A stretch of DNA of 64,000 nucleotides from NCBI GenBank assembly GCA_036971615.1, contig JAYKKR010000001.1, positions 2,356,001 through 2,420,000 of the forward strand, given 5' to 3'. The translations under genes and the position numbers were made by a program. The DNA comes from Amyloporia xantha. Taxonomy: Eukaryota > Basidiomycota > Agaricomycetes > Polyporales > Adustoporiaceae. The notes under the pieces are model-generated. The model had not been told where the DNA came from. It searched no databases and saw nothing but the letters and a program-made list of their open reading frames with translations. Shown here piece by piece: positions 43,636 through 56,245 of the stretch (positions are counted from its first letter, which is position 1; each line of letters opens with the position of its first letter).

Positions 43636-45526
43636 ATGGATTCCTCTCGTTTGGCTCACCGTAGAAATGGTGAGCGTTCTCTCCAGTCATCTTGTGCTAT
43701 ATCTTCGAATTTTGTAATCTTAGCCACTAACACACGAAATCTAGAATACAAAAATAAAGGTGGTCTGAAGCAGGAAGACCTCAGACGTCGACGCGAAGAG
43801 CAACAGGTCGAGATCAGGAGGCAAAAGAGGGAGGAGAACATCACCAAGAGGCGTAACTTCCTGCCGACTACAGAGGGTGATTCCGACGATGAAGGCGGTG
43901 CTACCAATTGGGAAAGTCCAGTGAGTTATGACCTTCCAATGAGCTGTTGGACGACGATATTTAAGTCTTCGTACAGTTGGCCGAGGATATGATCGCTGGT
44001 GTATTCTCCGATGACCCCGATCGTCAACTAGACGCGACGACCAAATTCCGCAAGCTGCTCTCAAAAGAGAAAAACCCTCCTATTGAGCGCGTCATTGAAT
44101 GCGGCGTTGTTCCGCGCTTCGTCCAATTCTTGCAAGGGGATAATCCGATGCTACAGGTGCGTGATATACGTACTCTTTCTGAGCTTCTTCTCATGTATCA
44201 TCGTAGTTTGAGGCTGCATGGGCGCTCACCAACATTGCTTCAGGAACCGCTGAGCATACTCAAGTTGTTATCAACGCCAATGCTGTCCCAGAGTTTATCA
44301 AGCTCCTTTCTTCTTCAGTTCTTGATGTGAGGGAGCAGGCAGTTTGGGCTCTTGGAAACATTGCCGGTGATAGTCCCGCTTGCCGCGACTATGTTCTCCA
44401 ACAGGGTGCCCTCAGGCCTCTCTTGCAGCTGCTTAGCGAGAACCACAAGCTCAGCATGCTCAGGAATGCTACATGGACCCTCAGTAACTTCTGCAGGGGC
44501 AAGTCGCCGCAGCCTGATTGGGAATTGGTAGGTGTTACCAGCTTCGTCGAGGCACTAATCGAGGCTCATTGGGGCAATGTTCTTGATAGATTTCGCCAGC
44601 CCTCACAGTCCTGACCAAGTTGATATACTCTTTGGACGATGAGATTCTCATCGATGCCTGCTGGGCGATTTCCTACCTCTCCGACGGATCGAACGATAAG
44701 ATTCAAGCCGTTATCGAATCGGGCGTCTGCAGGCGACTTGTTGACCTTCTCATGCACCCCTCGACATCAGTCCAGACCCCTGCGCTTCGATCTGTAGGCA
44801 ACATTGTCACGGGCGATGATTTGCAAACGCAGGTTGTCATCACATCCGGTGCCCTGCCCGCTCTCCTCTCCCTTTTGTCATCCCCGAAGGAAGGGATCCG
44901 GAAGGAGGCTTGCTGGACAATTTCCAACATCACTGCTGGATCTCCACCGCAGATTCAAGCCGTCATCGATGCGAACATCATTCCCCCCCTTATCAACATC
45001 TTGCAGAACGCCGATTTCAAGACTAGGAAGGAAGCGTGTTGGGCCATCTCGAACGCCACATCAGGTGGTCTTCAGGAGCCTGCTCAGATTCGATACCTTG
45101 TGTCTCAGGGATGTATCAAGCCGCTGTGCGATCTCCTCACGATGATGGACAACAAAATCATTCAAGTCGCACTTGATGGTCTTGACAACATCCTGAAGGT
45201 CGGCGAGATGGACAAACAGGCGGGAGGTCCTGGTGCAGTTAACCAGTATGCCCTGTACGTGGAGGAAGCTGGAGGGATGGTCACGATTCACAATCTTCAA
45301 CAACATGACAATCTGGATATCTACAAGAAGGCCTTCAACATCATGGACAAGTACTTCCCGGACGACGAGGAAGTCGATGCTGGAATTGGCGCGGCCACTG
45401 TCGACCCATCGGGCGCTTTCGCCGTATGTTGTGTTCTTTTGTTGTGTGACTTACGCTTACGTTGCTTTACAGTTCAACCAAGAAGGTGCTGCTCCCCCTC
45501 CCGGTGGTTTCAGCTTTGGTCAGTGA
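43636..45526 (+). CDS. srp1: Importin alpha (karyopherin alpha, Srp1-type)
   Basis: Six exons (43636-43669, 43745-43920, 43977-44156, 44207-44527, 44590-45423, 45473-45526) give 532 aa. The N-terminal importin-beta-binding domain is highly basic ([18 protein letters not shown], then [12 protein letters not shown]). About ten armadillo repeats follow, with the NLS-binding Trp-Asn pattern ([64 protein letters not shown]). The tail is acidic ([12 protein letters not shown]) and then glycine/proline-rich. It ferries classical NLS cargo into the nucleus together with importin beta. A single importin alpha gene is usual in fungi, so this is likely the only copy. Confidence 0.96.
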
Positions 45527-45952
45527 TATGTTGGGAGTGTTGTGCAACAGACGTTTCGTTGCTTTTCCGTTGTCTGGATTATCAGTCTCAATGTCATGTA
45601 GTCTTCCTGTTCTTTACGTCAGAATATCCATCGCCAGTCCCAATTCTCACTACTGCATTTCCCATATTGTTCAGATTTCTACTGCCTCCAGTTATGCCAT
45701 GTTGAACGTCAAAATGTGCTATGTATTTTTGCCCCGTCCTCCAAGTCTAAACAATGAGTATGTTAGCTCTCCTTCAACCTGGATCCAGTGTACGTCCGGG
45801 AGCCTTGTGATTCCGAGTGTATGCTATCGATGCAAGGTCTAGCACTGAGATGAGACAAATCCACTGACGCCCAGTCACCGCGATCGAAATCCCGGACCCG
45901 TGTTTTCGATCGTGTTCGGTTCTGGTCTTGTCGGTGTAAGTCGTACACGAAA
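45527..45952. other. Intergenic, importin alpha to lsm5
   Basis: 426 bp. An open frame continues past the importin stop, but the composition is T-rich and it holds no motif; probably 3' UTR followed by the lsm5 promoter. Confidence 0.4.
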
Positions 45953-46447
45953 ATGGCCTCACAGATCCTGCCTCTAGGTCAACCGTTTTTCGAAAAGTTT
46001 TCGTCCGTTTGCATGACTTAATTGGACCCACAGAACTCATCGACAGATGCATTGGGTCGCGTATATGGGTCATCATGAAGAGTGAACGTGAATTCACCGG
46101 GACCCTCCTCGGATTCGACGACTTCGTCAGTAAGTGGTCGCATAAAGCTGCACGGATAATTCTCATGAATTCTCTCCATGCATGCAGACATGGTATTGGA
46201 AGACGTGATAGAATAGTCAGTCAGTCTTATTTTCATAGTTTTTACTGAGAGGTCATCGTGCCTTCACAATTACAGCGAGACGACACCGCAGGGCAGGAAG
46301 AAGACGAAGTTGGCACAGACGTTGCTGAACGGGAACAATATATGCATGGTGTGTCCTCATTGATGTTTCTGCTGAAAGGCTGCAATACCTGAGAGCCTTT
46401 TGTCTGTCTAGCTCATCCCTGGTAGCTCTGGGCCTGAAGATTCATAA
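45953..46447 (+). CDS. lsm5: U6 snRNA-associated Sm-like protein Lsm5
   Basis: Five exons of 25, 96, 28, 73 and 36 nt (45953-45977, 46034-46129, 46188-46215, 46276-46348, 46412-46447) give 85 aa. The Sm1 motif is [20 protein letters not shown] with GFDDFVNMVLEDV, and the Sm2 motif is NNICMLIPG. The insertion [18 protein letters not shown] between the motifs is characteristic of Lsm5. It is part of the Lsm2-8 ring on U6 snRNA in the nucleus and the Lsm1-7 ring for mRNA decay in the cytoplasm. The ORF is far too split to appear as one open frame. Confidence 0.94.
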
Positions 46448-46839
46448 AAACATCGCCCATGAGTTCAAGCCCCGTTCATCTCAGTCAGCAGCATCTCCCT
46501 CCATTTCCTGCAAGACAGGAGACATGACCATCCGTGTAGACGTGGTTCTTGCACGATGTAGAGTCCTGCAAGGAGTGGTCTCCGAGGAGACTTTACAGAG
46601 CCAACTTTTCACTCATTTGCCTTGTTCCAGCACATGCATGCTAAATGCATGACTCGATGTAATATTGCTATGTATCAGTAGAGCTCCTCAATACTAGTTG
46701 ATGATTGTCTGCTATACACCCTGCACTGTTGAATAAGCGCCTAGTCAATCTCCCGTGACAGAATGTGACGGGCTCCTTGCCGTTTCGGAAGGGTCGTCCA
46801 AGGTCGTCCAGGACCGTCATCCCACTGCTCGACCTCATC
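46448..46839. other. Intergenic, lsm5 to bS16m
   Basis: 392 bp with no supportable gene or RNA. The tract from about 46760 to 46835 upstream of the ATG at 46840 remains open but resembles a 5' leader. Confidence 0.4.
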
Positions 46840-47207
46840 ATGGCCATCCGCATTCGTCTGGCCATGCGTGGCCCCCGTCATAACCGTGTCTTCCACCTTG
46901 TCGCCGTCCAACAACAGACACGGCGCAATGGTAAACCAATAGAGACCCTCGGCATTTACAATCCTCGCGTTCCGCCAGGCGAGACCACGAAGAATATTCA
47001 ATGGAGCGTGGACCGGATACGGCATTGGCTGAGCGTCGGGGCATTGCCATCAAGGGCGGCTGAGAGGCTTCTCGCCTTGGTGAGTCCATTCGTGCGTCTG
47101 CGAGAACTGGAGAAATGACATAGATTTAGGGCAATATCACTGTCGACTCTGCTGCCCGACAGCCAGTCTCAAAGACCGAAAGCTCAGAGGCCCCAGCACA
47201 GGCATAG
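46840..47207 (+). CDS. mrps16: Mitochondrial small-subunit ribosomal protein bS16m
   Basis: Two exons (46840-47079, 47130-47207) give 105 aa. The sequence MAIRIRLAMRGPRHNRVFHL, the segment KPIETLGIYNPRVPPGET and DRIRHWLSVGALPSRAAERLL match the bS16 fold. It binds small-subunit rRNA in the mitochondrial ribosome. No separate presequence is present, as often seen for bS16m, whose N-terminus itself is basic. It is convergent with the ACBP-ankyrin gene, 200 bp apart. Confidence 0.93.
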
Positions 47208-47407
47208 GGCGAAGCTTGGCTGGTATATCCATACATGTCTCAAAACAATCGATTTTCGACCGGACGGACAGTTGGAAGAGAGACGCTCTTCGAGGAACGT
47301 GTTCACTGGAGGGTGTGTGAATGCATGGAGGCCGAAGTGGCTATTATGGTACAGATTCGAGCCATAGGGCTGACAACAGACTACGTATATGTCCTAGTCA
47401 TCGACGG

Positions 47408-48323
47408 TCAATCAGGTTTCACTTTTGTTGACTTCAGGAGTGTCACAATGTCATCGTGCTCAGAGATCTCTGCCAATTCCAGTGCAGTAAAGTCATCGGC
47501 ATCCTGAAGACACGGGTGAATGAGGCGCAGTTTCATATGCAAGTAAAGCCACACACCTTGATATTCATGTCTGCACCTCGACTGAGCAGCAGCTGGGCGA
47601 TCGCGACGTTTCCTCTGTCGCATGCTAGGTGCAACGCAGTGTACCCCTGTTGCGGTGTCAGTGCATGGCCCCGACATGGGTGACTTACGCTCACATTCTC
47701 ATCAACTTCGTTTATATCTACCTCAGGATTTTTATTGAGATACGACAGCATGTCTTCAGCGGTGCCAGAGATAGCGAGGACGCTGATGACCCTTCTGGCC
47801 TTCCTCCCCCTCATGGGTGACCATAGTGCTCACGATGTTGCCCATGCCTTCGCCCCCGCCGCCCCGCGAGCTTCGGGCCGTTTCCGAGTCACTTTGCCAT
47901 ATGCCATCCTCCCCGAGGTCCTTTTCCGAATCACTGTCCCATATGTGTTCTTGAGACGCCACGTCTTCGTTCCAGCCTAGCTCTCGTGCGATCGCGATGT
48001 AGCGACTTTCCGCGTCGGCGGCACGGTCGCCATATGTCTGCGCAGTAGTACTCCACGCATCCCACTTCGCTCTGCCAGTGTAGTCGAATATGGATGGTCG
48101 CGATGTAGTCGGCGCGGGCGACGCAGTGAGATACTTGAAGAGTCCGTAGAGCTGTTCTGGACGGAATGCCAGTGCAGGAAGCCTGTCAGAGATTCTCACT
48201 GAAGCAGGAGGACAGGATGAGGACCTCTAGCTTAATCGTATTCGACACCGCCGACAACGATGGGGCAACTGATAGATACTTTGCCGCATTCTGAAAGGCA
48301 GGGGACGGAGTATACGCAGACAT
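47408..48323 (-). CDS. Acyl-CoA-binding protein with ankyrin repeats (ACBD6-like), frame break in middle
   Basis: Exons I support are 48225-48323 (MSAYTPSPAFQNAAKYLSVA), 47815ish-48151 (the rest of the acyl-CoA-binding domain: LYGLFKYLTAS, FDYTGRAKWDAWS), 47695-47815ish, 47557-47646 and 47408-47503. The last three encode ankyrin repeats (GYTALHLACDRGNVAIAQLL, DDFTALELAEISEHDDIVTL). A Gly/Asp-rich acidic linker joins the two halves. The domain order is that of ACBD6, which binds long-chain acyl-CoA and supports lipid remodelling or N-myristoylation. Between about 47810 and 47850 the reading frame shifts by one and no standard intron bridges it; a 34-nt intron or a base error is possible. Confidence 0.72.
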
Positions 48324-48450
48324 CCAGGACAAGGATTATACCAGTAGGACACCGAGAGCAACCTGGGAATAATAATGGTTCGTGCAATCTAATTACGTAA
48401 CTAATATTACACGTCCACTTGAGACGCCAAAATATCGTCTATGAACGCAC

Positions 48451-49882
48451 TCAGAAGCCCGCAGCTTTCATGGCCTAAGAAGTAAAGTCAGCAGGTAGGC
48501 CATTACGACACTCTGCTATCACGAACCTTCAGCATCTCGGCACCGATCAGAGCTGGGCTGTTGGTGACGATGACACCTGCCTTCTCCAGAGCCGCGACCT
48601 TGTCGGAGGCAGCACCTGATATCAAACCACATGAGTCCACCGAAATAAACATGCCATAAATACTACTCACCCTTGCCACCGGAGATGATAGCACCTGCGT
48701 GTCCCATCCGTCGACCGGGAGGAGCAGTACGCCCGGCAATGAAACCAACGACAGGCTTGGGCTTGCTACGCGTCTTGTTGTACTGCTCCAGATACTCTGC
48801 AGCGTCCTCTTCCATCGACCCACCAATTTCACCGATGATGACAATACCTACGACGGGATGAGCGTCACGAGCTCCGTTTCGCGGAAATTACGCAGGCTGA
48901 CCTTCGGTCTTGTCATCCTCCAAGAACAGCTTGATGCAGTCGATGTGTTTCGTGCCCGGGAACGGATCTCCACCAATGCCAATGCAAAGAGACTGTCCCA
49001 ACCCAACTCCTGTGGTCTGAGCAACTGCCTCATATGTCAGGGTACCTGAACGAGAAACAATGCCTATCATTCCCACAGGCGTCAGCGATCCGCTGTGAAT
49101 ACTGGTGTGCTAGTGACCACGTACCGATGTTTCCGGGCTTGTGGATGTGCCCTGGCTGAATGCCCATCTTGCAACCCAACGGGTTGATGATTCCAGGACA
49201 GTTGGGTCCGACGAGACGCGATTTTGACTGGCTCTTGAGTGCCTGGGCAATCTGGATATCACGGTAAGGGTGCCCATCCCCATCCCAGCCAACAGCGACA
49301 GTACCTTGATCTCGTCAGACTGGGGAATACCCTCCGTAATGCACACAATCAACCCGATCTCATTCTCAATGGCTTCGATAATCGCATCCGCGGCGAATGG
49401 GGGTGGGACGTAGAGCACGGTCGCATCGGGTTGTGTTTCCCGCACAGCCTAGAAATGTTGTCAGAGCAGGACACGTATACAGAGTTACCCAACTGACCTC
49501 CTTGACGGTACCGAATACGGGGAGCCCAAGATGTGTCTGGCCAGCCTTACTGGGCGATACACCGCCCACCATTTTGGTGCCGTACGCAAGTGCCTCTTTC
49601 ACATGGAAAGTACCCTATTGGAGGTGGTCTAGTGGTAACGCGAGCACGACACGAAAAAAGGCACCGACTGTCTTGCCCGTGAACCCTTGACATAGGACCT
49701 TGGTATCTTTGTGGATAAGGAGGTTCTTGATTGTCGCGTCGTAGTTGCGTCGGGACGCGGACTGCGAGAAAGACCGGCGACCGGCTAAGTGCAGATTCGG
49801 AATGTCAGCCACAACGCTCGCAGTGGAGACAAAGATAATACGGACCAGCAAACGCTAACGACTGGCCAGCACGAGGGATCAT
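48451..49882 (-). CDS. lsc1: Succinyl-CoA ligase alpha subunit, mitochondrial
   Basis: Nine exons (49846-49882, 49669-49784, 49498-49614, 49305-49448, 49125-49251, 48902-49063, 48671-48847, 48527-48615, 48451-48474) give 330 aa. The presequence [20 protein letters not shown] ends before [20 protein letters not shown]. CoA-binding [43 protein letters not shown] and the active-site His in [11 protein letters not shown] are present. The enzyme makes ATP or GTP from succinyl-CoA in the TCA cycle within the matrix. The start exon is only 37 nt. Both the AKQ-type tail (MKAAGF) and length fit Lsc1. Neighbour Mtr10 lies in the same orientation. Confidence 0.95.
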
Positions 49883-50209
49883 AATGAGGAGAGTGTAGGG
49901 GAGTGAAAGCGACGCTGGCCCTATAATGGCGCTGTTAGAGCGCTCCGGTATGCGTTGGCAACTGCTGGCGGTGGCGAGGCGTCGTGCGCCGTTTATGGCA
50001 TGCCATGACTGTACACATCAATTTCCATCTCTTCGGCTACCCGTGGCTATCGAGGCACGTTTGCCGGCCGCCGCATTACCACCGCGTCCAGAGTTAACGA
50101 GTAGTTAACGTTGTGTACTCTGCATTCGAACGTAACAATACAGGTCGACTATTCCAAGTATATTACAGCTTCGACGACGCGCTCTGCTACATATCATCTT
50201 CGTAATTCT
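49883..50209. promoter_or_regulatory. Intergenic, mtr10 3' side and lsc1 promoter
   Basis: 327 bp. Apart from two GTTAACG copies about 10 nt apart around 50093-50110, I see no feature. Confidence 0.35.
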
Positions 50210-53200
50210 TCACATATCCAACGGCCCAACTCTCCGCCTGTCACGCGCTTTGCGAGAGGCCCGATGCAATGCAAGGATCGCACGCTTCACCCTATCGTAC
50301 TCCGCTGACTGTACCGCACTGTAAACCATTAGTGAGACCGCGTGAAAATGCCCACGTCCCTCATGATCACTCACCTGCTCATGTCTGCCATGAAGTGCGC
50401 CTTGGTCTGATCAGGAGTAGCCGTCGAAGGCAGCTGCTGAAGCACCACAGGTAGCCAAGCCAGCATTTCTGTTGGCCAGAGCACCACCAGCGTCCGGAAT
50501 ATGGACACCACTATGGGCGCAGACTCCTCCGGAAAGTCTCCCACCAGTCCGGTTAACAAGTAGCCGGTCAGCTCTAAGCCTTCCTTCTGTACGACCGGTC
50601 GGATGGCCGCGGCGTATAAGGGGAACTTGGGAGGAGGGGGAGCGGCGGATGGCGGAGATAGACACTCGTGACAGAGTATGTTTCGGACGAGATCCAGAGC
50701 TGCGAATATGATGTCAGAGTGCACAACGGTGAGCGCTGCCATGGCGGCTCGGAAAGCAATAGGGAACGCCGGAGACGGAAAGAATATATCAGGCGTGTAT
50801 TCGAGCATCTGCAGCAACATCTGTAAGTAATCCTCCATCACTGTGCCCAACGCAACGAAAGTGAATATTGGTTAACGAGCAGTTACGGTGAGCTCTCACC
50901 GTCAGGTATATTTGCGGGTGAATTCTGTTGAAGCAATTGGACCAATTTATTCGATGACCTCTCAAAGATTTCCTTGAAAGCAGCACGCAGCGTTGGATCG
51001 GCGTCATTCCCAAACCGACCTACAATTTTGCCAATTATCCAGAGATAGCTAGAGAACCCTGTCATCTCAAAAGCAGCCGACATTCTTGTCAGCACCGAAG
51101 GCAGCACAGGCCGGACTGTAGGTCCGAAAAAGTTGAGCCCAAGTCGCAGGACACGAGTCGTCCGTTCGCAGATCTGGTAGTCAGATCCGCACTTGGCGAG
51201 GAAGGGATCGAAGAATGCCCATGCTTCCTGTGCACTATTCCGACACGCAGTCGGAAGCTCTTCGCCGAATGTGTCGATAACGGCGAGCATGACCTCAAGA
51301 TTCTCAAGACCAACTATAGGGAAATGAATTAATAAGATGTCAGGCAGCATGGTATTATTTAACCTACAGCCGACAGATTGCAACTCCTCCTTCGTAGGCA
51401 CGGTCGGCTTGGTCGCAATGGCGTGCACTTGAGCAAGAATGTCCAGGGAAAAAGTACGCAATGACTGTGCTGCTTGCTCCATAGGCATAGCAGAGATGAC
51501 ATATGCGATGGCTTCGTAAACCTGTATTTTGTCGTCTTGTGCCAATTTCGAACCCATCGAACCCAAAAATGTATGCAACTGAGGCAGGAAGTCAACCAGA
51601 TGCTATGGCAAGAAAGCGTGAGCTTCTACAAGGCACTAGAGGGGGACAGAAGACCTACTCTTTTGCAGTCTTGGCACAGGTATTTCAATGCTTGACCCGC
51701 CGCGGCGTTAACCTCTGAGTCGCTGTCTTCGAAGCCCGCAGAGATGTATTGCAATTGATAAGGAATGTAGTCAGGGTGCCTGTTGATCCATTCCGTGTAA
51801 CGAGAGATGATGAGGAGTGCGGCGTAGCGCACTTTAGGATGCTGCGGAAGAGATGGTATAAGATCCATGATTTTGGGTACTGCCCTGTCGTCCATGGGAT
51901 CTACTTCGGCACCCATGGACCTCATTGCGAAAAGCGGAGCTTCAATTTTTTGCCAGGATACAGAGCCAGCACCCTGCGACATCGCCGTGGTGATCATGTC
52001 GTATGAGGCTAGAAGACAGAGGTCTGCGCCCAACACGTAACAGCAATCCTTGAGAGTGTCGCCCATGACGTGCCGGAACGAACGAAAGTTTTCCGCCTCC
52101 TGACCTGTTAGCGAACCGACATCCTCGGGGAAATGCAGGTGACCAATTATGATGCCCACAAGCGTCTTGTATGCATCGAGGAATGGTGGAGGAACTGATG
52201 GCTTCTTCCCAATGCTCTGAGCGAGTCGCATCCAGAAGTGGAACGTGATCGGTACGATGTCGAGGTCAGGATAAGCTGAACATTCTCCAATGGCTTCAAC
52301 GACAGGGAAGAACGTTTCGGGATGGTGTAGGATCAGTGCACGATATGTCTCTCCCGCCTCTGCAAAAATACGCGCATATCCCCTGATCTTTTCTGGATCT
52401 GACGCATGCTCAGTGAGCTTCGGCCTCAACGCAATAACCCGAGGCACGATCGCTTCGATGACGGGCATGTTGTCCTCGACCTCCTGGGTTTCGTGTATGA
52501 GGTCACAGATTACAGTGACAGCAGAATCGAAGAGATCCTCAGACTCCAGTGCCTCGAACGCGTACGACAGGAGAGGCGTCTCCGCAAGGGAGGTGGCAGT
52601 GACCTCTCCTGCAGCAAGCCAGCTGCTGAGACAATGGAAGACCTGGACTTGAATGGCAGATGTAACTCCTGGATTCATTCGACCAGGATAAACTGAGTAT
52701 ACAAGTCTACCTGCTAGATCGCGAAGCACGTACCTGTCGCTTGGAGGTACATGGATAGGAGATTCACAATTTTGGGTGCATTCATGGTCAACAGTCTGTT
52801 GGCTCTCTCCTTGTAATCATCATCCTGTCCTCTTAAGTCAGCGCAAACAGCCGGACAAAGAACCAGAACACTGACCGTTATAGGTATCTTGGTATTTGTG
52901 TTGAGCTCTTCCGGTAGAAGGGTAAGGAATTGCAGAAGAACTGGTACAGTGGCGGGATTTCTGCCAAAGTTCCCGATCATATCCTGTACTGGGTCCTCCC
53001 ATGTAGGGAGCTGCAGAGCGAGCCCCGACACTGCCAAACAGAGTTGCACCATGATGGTACGAGGACCGGCGTGGTATGTTTCCAACGCCGCCACAAGGGT
53101 ATCGCGAAGGCGGAATATATCCGCAGGATCCATCTCATGAAGATCATAGGTTACCTACAGAGCGCGGAGGAAAGTCAATACCGGCAAGGATGGAAGAAGG

Positions 53201-53478
53201 AGTGGCTCACTTTTGTCCTGAAGGTCTGGGCGGCGAAGAGTTTGGCGGCTCCTGGTGCATCAGGAGAGAGTAGGAGTATATTGCAAGTCGACCATGCATC
53301 GCGCTGAAGGAGCAGCGGTGGGTAGTCAGAGGTCGGGCCCAAGACGGCAGGAGAGGCGAGATGTATTTACAGAATGCTGAAAATCCTGGAGCCAGGTGTT
53401 TGCTTGGTTGAGAGCAGCCTTGTCTGGTGCACGACTGAAGACCTCGAGGGCAGAAAGCACGGCTTGTACAGCAGCCAT
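50210..53478 (-). CDS. mtr10: Importin beta-family nuclear import receptor, Mtr10/transportin-3-like
   Basis: Nine exons (53371-53478, 53211-53303, 52876-53154, 52734-52824, 51659-52668, 51368-51602, 50900-51313, 50375-50840, 50210-50318) give 934 aa. The N-terminal HEAT region reads LNQANTWLQDFQHSRDAWST and LLLSPDAPGAAKLFAAQTF, matching the Mtr10/TNPO3/IPO13 branch rather than importin beta1. Helical repeats run throughout (PILD-like turns, KLVQLLQQNSPANIPD). The tail is basic (KRAILALHRASRKARDRRR). The family imports SR-type RNA-binding proteins into the nucleus and takes part in tRNA traffic; RanGTP releases cargo. Domain order and length agree with fungal Mtr10. Confidence 0.9.
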
Positions 53479-53906
53479 CGTGACCGTATAGCACTGAGTG
53501 GGTGAGTGAGCGAATCTTATCTGCGCATAAAATAATGCAGTCCTCTCGCTCTTGCCACTTTGGTCCTGTTGACGCACACGACTTTGACAAATCCACGTGA
53601 GCGGATGGCCAAGGGTATTGTATAAAGACCACCCAAGCACTACAATCCCTACAAAAGATAGTCGCATAGAGGGCAACATTCATGTTACGACTGCGAGAAA
53701 GGACCGGACATGAAACCTGGTATCCGAGTAACGAGCGACTGAGTGTTCTAACGACACGGTGGAGATTAAACCGAAGCATTCGCGAAAAACGTGAAATATA
53801 TGATAAACGACATGAATAAGCCAGTGAGGACAACCAGCAACGGTCAGATAAGTCAAGCGGCGGAGCAAGAGAAGGTATCCAGGAGAGATATGAGGGGGAC
53901 GAACAC
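53479..53906. other. Intergenic, mtr10 promoter and septin 3' side
   Basis: 428 bp between two minus-strand genes. No TATA box or coding exon stands out. Confidence 0.35.
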
Positions 53907-55638
53907 CTAAGTACGAAGGAAACCCTTCTTCCTGCCAGTCTGCTTGGAAGGTTGCTCAGTGATATTGCGTGTTCACCAAAAATTGGCCGACTTACAGGAA
54001 TCTTTTCCGGAGTCAATGGGCGACCATTCTCGATGCGCCTCTTCTTGTCTTCGAGATCCAGCCGTTGCTTCTCCAATGCTTCTTTCATCTCCCGATGTCT
54101 TGCGTAGAGCTCCTCCTCGGATTGCTTGAGCTTCGCCTCCTTCTCCTGCACTTTCTGCTGGAAGACCATCTTCATTTCGGCCTCCATCTTGGCGAGCTTC
54201 GCCTCGTGCATGATGCGCTCCTCTTGTATCCTGATGGCAGGGCTAGAACGGACATGTAAGGCATGTTTCCTTTCATAGAATGCAACGACGTACTTGACTT
54301 CCTTGAATACACTGGAGTCCTGAATGACACCCATCGTAACGAGCTTCTCCGTCCGCCAGTTCTCGTACAACACATCGTTGGTGTACTCCCTGAGCTCCTC
54401 CATATACGTGCGGACAAGCATTTGCCGGAGTTTTACAAAGTCACAGTGGTCCTCGTTGTCGACCTCCACAACACCCCATGGATAGGCACGACCGCGCACT
54501 TTACGGCCGTCAGGCGTCGTGACCTCTCGGTCAGAACCGACAACAGCGAAGGGGATCTTGCTGGCGATCTCTTCCGCTTCCGCGATGGCCTCATCATCTT
54601 CGTTTTCATAAGTAGGCGCTTGGAAGATGTGGATGTTATGGTACGCAATATCCGCAAGGATCTATCCAACCTGACTCTTAGACTGACATCCAGAGTTTTG
54701 ACAAGAGTCACGTACGCGAGCCTTGAACTCTATGACCTCCTCGTCTGTCAAAGTATCTGCCTTGGCAATGATAGGGATGAGATTGACTTTGGTGTGGAGT
54801 TGACGCATGCATTCAACGTCAATGGGCTTCAAACTAATATGAAAGAAGACTTCAGCTCTGGCAATTCACACGCAAATATGTGAACTTACGAGTGACCGGT
54901 CGGCTGAATGAAATAGAGACAAGCATGAATGCGGTTGTCCACTATTTTCAGGCGGTTCACCCGATTTTCCTGCTCCAGATACGAGTCGAATCGTGCCTCG
55001 ATGTTCTCAACGATGGGCTTCCAGCTGCGCACAGCTCTATGAGCCACGTGATCGCACAAGCTGCGTCCTAGATCCGTACCTCTCGTCGTTATTGACAAAA
55101 TCACCAAAGCCAGGCGTATCAACCACCGTCAAGCGAAGTCGGACACCACTTTCTTCAATGTCTGCAGTATGAGAAGACGATGGAAATCAACTATTGCGGC
55201 AACCGAGTAGATTGATGGTATAGCTCACCAGCGCTAATACTCTCGATAGCGACAGTCGAGGGCCTGTCCGCGCTAGGCGGAAGAGTCTCCTTGGGAGGGT
55301 AGAGCGTAGTATTGAACAAAGTGTTAATGAGTGTCGATTTACCAAGACCGGACTCTCCTGCAAGCAAAGTGAGTAGAGTCTCGCGCATGAGCGACACGAC
55401 ACCGACCGACAACCATGGCGGTGAACTGGAAGCCCTTCCGCACGCTCTTCCTGTGCACCTGGTTCGGCAGGTTGGCGAATCCAACGAAACCCATGAGCTT
55501 TTTGCGGATGATATTGGAATTGCCGATGTCATTGGAAGTCGTTGGCAATGACGGGCTGGAACCGTTCATCTTGGTCGACCCATTGGGTGTGAGGAGAGAG
55601 GCATCACCATTGCCAGTGGAAGCATATGAGTCCGTCAT
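53907..55638 (-). CDS. Septin, Cdc3-like
   Basis: Eight exons (55407-55638, 55229-55357, 55080-55161, 54890-55024, 54716-54833, 54294-54661, 53996-54242, 53907-53939) give 447 aa. The GTPase motifs are G1 [11 protein letters not shown]3 VDTPGFGD and G4 IAKADTLT; the septin unique element includes [10 protein letters not shown] and [15 protein letters not shown] long C-terminal coiled coil follows ([39 protein letters not shown]), and the end is KKGFLRT. Septins form filaments at the bud neck or septum. An N-terminal extension of about 40 Ser/Asn-rich residues suits the Cdc3/Cdc12 type. The acceptor of the last intron is ambiguous by 15 nt (see findings). Confidence 0.93.
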
Positions 55639-56245
55639 CTATGAAACAGTAAGAAGAATTGAAGGATGGGCTAATGACGAGAGGACGTGGCTCACCTTCA
55701 GGGCGGCAAGGGATGGAAGGGGAGGAAGAATTGCCTGTGGTCGCGAAGACGGCTGTTGTTTGCTATTGATTGACCGCGTGGCGTCTAACCGAGGCTTGGG
55801 CAATAGCAGAGTCTAATAAATGCATCCGTTCTATTACACCCTAGCCTACGCTCGGCTGTAGCCTGAGGGAGCTCACCCATTGAACAGGTTGGGCCTGAAA
55901 TGTCGAATTGAGACTGGGAGTCGACATCGATGATCACGCACAACCTGGCCCTCCGCTAGTCAACAACGTTGGCCATGGTAACACACGCTTCCTTTGTGCG
56001 GCATTGGGCCCGGGCCAAAGCTTATCGGTGTCCTGATCATAATATTCTCTGATATACATTTTTGTGAGCCACAGTAGCTCGAGGGGTATGAAGAATACAT
56101 GGATAAATGAGCTGAGCGGTAGACATACGGTACGTGAACGTGGGGTAAATAAATTAGCGATAGCAAAGGACAACGCAACGATAGAGTCACTAGAGAAGAT
56201 TCATATACGAGCTTCGTGAAGCGAGACGAAGGCGCGTGCCACCAG
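55639..56245. other. Intergenic, septin promoter and unrecognised gene 3' side
   Basis: 607 bp, no TATA box on the septin strand. ORFs here are opposite-strand shadows or short. Confidence 0.35.

Noticed and set aside
49615..49668. A tRNA-like A-box (TGGTCTAGTGGTAACGC) at 49625-49641
   Set aside because: It lies inside a 54-nt intron of lsc1 and lacks a B box, acceptor-stem pairing and enough length for a tRNA.
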